DNA of 64,000 nt. It comes from Tissierella sp. GTDB lineage: Bacteria; Bacillota; Clostridia; Tissierellales; Tissierellaceae. Under the pieces are notes generated by a model. It was not told where the DNA came from. It did no database searches and saw nothing but the letters and a program-made list of their open reading frames with translations. Positions 60,372 to 64,000 of this stretch are shown one piece after another. The stretch is taken from the NCBI RefSeq assembly GCF_029266915.1, contig NZ_JARIEF010000018.1, positions 1-64,000 on the forward strand, read 5' to 3'. The position numbers were made by a program, and so were the translations under genes. Each line of letters opens with the position of its first letter. The first letter of the stretch is position 1.

Positions 60372-61391
60372 TTGATAAAAGGAAATGAAGAAAATAAAGC
60401 TAGTAAAGAAGAAGGTAAAGCTAACAAAGAGGAAAATAAAGAAATAGAAATCTTAATTGAGAACAATAATATGATAAATGAAATATTCGGAAGTTTAGAT
60501 GAAAATATCAATTGGATAAAAGAAAAGTTAAATATAAATATTTTTTTAAGAGATGGTAGAGTTAAAATTGTTGGTATTGAAAAAGATGTTGAATTAGGTG
60601 AAAAGCTAATACATGATTTAATACAAGTAATAAAATCACAAAAAAAGTTAGATAAACACGATCTTATCTATACGCTAGACTTGGTATTAAATGGTGAAGA
60701 AGGAAGAATTAGTGAGTTACTGAATGAAATTATTATGGTAACAGCAAGTGGTAAGACACTAAAGCCGAAAACCCTAGGACAAAAAAGATATCTAGATGCA
60801 ATTAAAAAACGTGATGTTGTCTTTGGTATAGGACCTGCTGGTACTGGTAAAACCTATCTAGCTATGGCAATGGCTATAAAAGCTTTTAAAAACAAGGAAG
60901 TAGATAGAATAATACTTACAAGGCCGGCAGTAGAAGCGGGAGAGAATCTAGGATTTCTACCGGGTGACCTTCAAGAAAAAGTAGATCCATATTTAAGACC
61001 AATATACGATGCTCTATTTGATATAATGGGTTCAGAAAACTATCTTAGGTATTTAGAAAAAGGAGTTATTGAAGTAGCTCCTCTAGCATATATGAGAGGT
61101 AGAACCTTGGACTCAGCTTATGTAATTTTAGATGAGGCCCAAAACACTACAAATGAACAGATGAAGATGTTTTTAACCAGACTCGGCTTTGGTTCCAAAG
61201 CAATTATAACAGGAGATATAACCCAGATAGACTTACCGAGGGGCAAAGAATCTGGACTTAAAACAGCGATTAAGATTTTAAGTGATGTAAAAGGTTTGGA
61301 GATGATCCATTTATCAAAGGCAGATATTGTAAGGCATCCCCTAGTTCAAAGAATAGTAGCGGCGTATGAAGAATTTGAAAAGGATAAATAG
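60372..61391 (+). CDS. PhoH family ATPase (TTG start)
   Basis: GIGPAGTGKTYLAMAMA, LDEAQNTTNEQMKMFLTRLGF. Confidence 0.95.
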   Translation: MIKGNEENKASKEEGKANKEENKEIEILIENNNMINEIFGSLDENINWIKEKLNINIFLRDGRVKIVGIEKDVELGEKLIHDLIQVIKSQKKLDKHDLIYTLDLVLNGEEGRISELLNEIIMVTASGKTLKPKTLGQKRYLDAIKKRDVVFGIGPAGTGKTYLAMAMAIKAFKNKEVDRIILTRPAVEAGENLGFLPGDLQEKVDPYLRPIYDALFDIMGSENYLRYLEKGVIEVAPLAYMRGRTLDSAYVILDEAQNTTNEQMKMFLTRLGFGSKAIITGDITQIDLPRGKESGLKTAIKILSDVKGLEMIHLSKADIVRHPLVQRIVAAYEEFEKDK

Positions 61392-61404
61392 AATATAAAA
61401 AGGA

Positions 61405-61884
61405 ATGATTTGCATGGAAGTTTTTCTTGATAACAGGCAATCCAAAATTACTATAGAAGAAGGAATATTACAGCTTCTTAAGTTAGTAGTAAAGACGAGT
61501 CTAAAAGTTCTGGAGATGGAAGATGAGTATGAGGTTTCTATATCATTTGTAGATAATGAAGAAATTAGAGATCTAAACAGAGACTATAGAGGTGTAGACT
61601 CTGCGACTGATGTACTATCTTTTCCAATAGATGATGATATGCCAGTTCCCATTCCTCTCCTTGGAGATATTATTATTTCCCTTGAAAAAGCACTTGAACA
61701 GTCAAGAGAGTATGATCATAGCCTCGAGAGGGAGATAGCATATTTAACTGCCCATAGCATGCTCCATCTTTGTGGATATGATCATATGGAAGCTGATGAA
61801 AAAAAAGATATGAGGGACATGGAAAAAGAGATTATGAAGGAGCTAGGAATTTTCAAAGATTCAAAAAAGGATAAAGGGATATGA
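61405..61884 (+). CDS. ybeY: Endoribonuclease YbeY
   Basis: DSATDVLSFP; HSMLHLCGYDHMEADE. Confidence 0.96.
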   Translation: MICMEVFLDNRQSKITIEEGILQLLKLVVKTSLKVLEMEDEYEVSISFVDNEEIRDLNRDYRGVDSATDVLSFPIDDDMPVPIPLLGDIIISLEKALEQSREYDHSLEREIAYLTAHSMLHLCGYDHMEADEKKDMRDMEKEIMKELGIFKDSKKDKGI

Positions 61885-62594
61885 AGAAAAAGTTTAATAG
61901 AAATATAATTGATAGCTTTAATCATGCAGTTTCCGGTATAATTTTATCTATAAAAACTGAAAGAAATATGTTGATTCACTATATAGGTGCAATACTCGTC
62001 CTCTTTGCAAGTTTATTTTTTGATTTTTCAAGAATGGAATTTTTAATTCTTTTATTTGCAGTTACACTTGTAATAGTTATGGAACTTATGAATACTGCTA
62101 TAGAAAAAACGGTTGATATGATAACGGTTGAATACCATCCTCTGGCAAGGCTTGTAAAAGATATTGCAGCAGGAGCGGTACTTATTTCTGCTATGAATGC
62201 TTTTTTAGTAGGATATTTATTGTTTTTTGATAGATTGAATACTCTTAGTGGGTTGATAATATTTAAGATAAGAAGTTCAAGCATTCATTTAACATTTGTA
62301 AGTCTTATCTTAGTAGTGCTCTTAACAATAGGTCTCAAGGCTAGATTTTACAGGGGTCATGGAACCCATTTTCAAGGAGGTACAGTAAGCGGTCACTCGG
62401 CTGTATCCTTTTGTATAGCCACAATAGTGGCGGTCTTATCAGAAAATATGCTTGTTATTACAATGACTTTTGCGCTGGCCTTGCTTGTGGGTGAGAGTAG
62501 GATAGAAGGCAGAATCCACACTTTATCAGAAGTAATATTGGGTGCAATACTAGGAACTATAGTAGGAATTCTTATATTTCAAATTATTGGGTAA
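61881..62594 (+). CDS. Diacylglycerol kinase fused to PAP2-type phosphatase domain
   Basis: N-terminal DgkA-like MELMNTAIEKTVDMI; C-terminal GGTVSGHSAVSF PAP2 motif. Confidence 0.9.
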   Translation: MKKKFNRNIIDSFNHAVSGIILSIKTERNMLIHYIGAILVLFASLFFDFSRMEFLILLFAVTLVIVMELMNTAIEKTVDMITVEYHPLARLVKDIAAGAVLISAMNAFLVGYLLFFDRLNTLSGLIIFKIRSSSIHLTFVSLILVVLLTIGLKARFYRGHGTHFQGGTVSGHSAVSFCIATIVAVLSENMLVITMTFALALLVGESRIEGRIHTLSEVILGAILGTIVGILIFQIIG

Positions 62595-62606
62595 GGGAGA
62601 TTTAGT

Positions 62607-64000
<1,394 letters not shown>

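Overview
This 64 kb window is an AT-rich, low-GC Gram-positive (Clostridia/Tissierellia-like) core chromosome segment. I saw no phage, transposon, IS element, CRISPR array or rRNA operon. It carries, in order: the end of an rnf cluster (rnfB), maf-radC-mreBCD-PBP2-minCDE, the TIGR03960/TIGR03936/RNase G-L21-prp-L27-obgE block, nadD-yqeK-rsfS, a compact selenocysteine locus (selD-selA-selB, an orphan response regulator, tRNA-Sec), a tandem pair of AGCS amino-acid symporters, yitT, a ureohydrolase, two DEAD-box helicases, comEC-holA-rpsT, lepB-lepA-hemW, the hrcA-grpE-dnaK-dnaJ heat-shock operon with a CIRCE element, prmA-rsmE-mtaB-hinT-rpsU-yqeY, nfeD-floA, and phoH-ybeY-dgk/PAP2-DUF3048-cdd. 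The most interesting region is the sel locus (23.7-29.1 kb). SelD reads as a selenoprotein with an in-frame UGA and a bSECIS-like hairpin, so the ORF track truncates it. SelA has no canonical start codon for its conserved N-terminus and appears to start at AUA behind a strong Shine-Dalgarno sequence. An orphan OmpR-family regulator whose phospho-acceptor Asp is Asn sits between selB and tRNA-Sec, and a 10-bp inverted repeat overlaps the putative tRNA-Sec -35 box. Other notable items are a higher-order tandem repeat array at the 3' end of yqeK, duplicated AGCS transcription units with divergent operators, a C-terminal remnant of an HflC/SPFH gene, and several strong leader or intergenic hairpins. 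All calls come from reading the sequence; no database or folding search was run.
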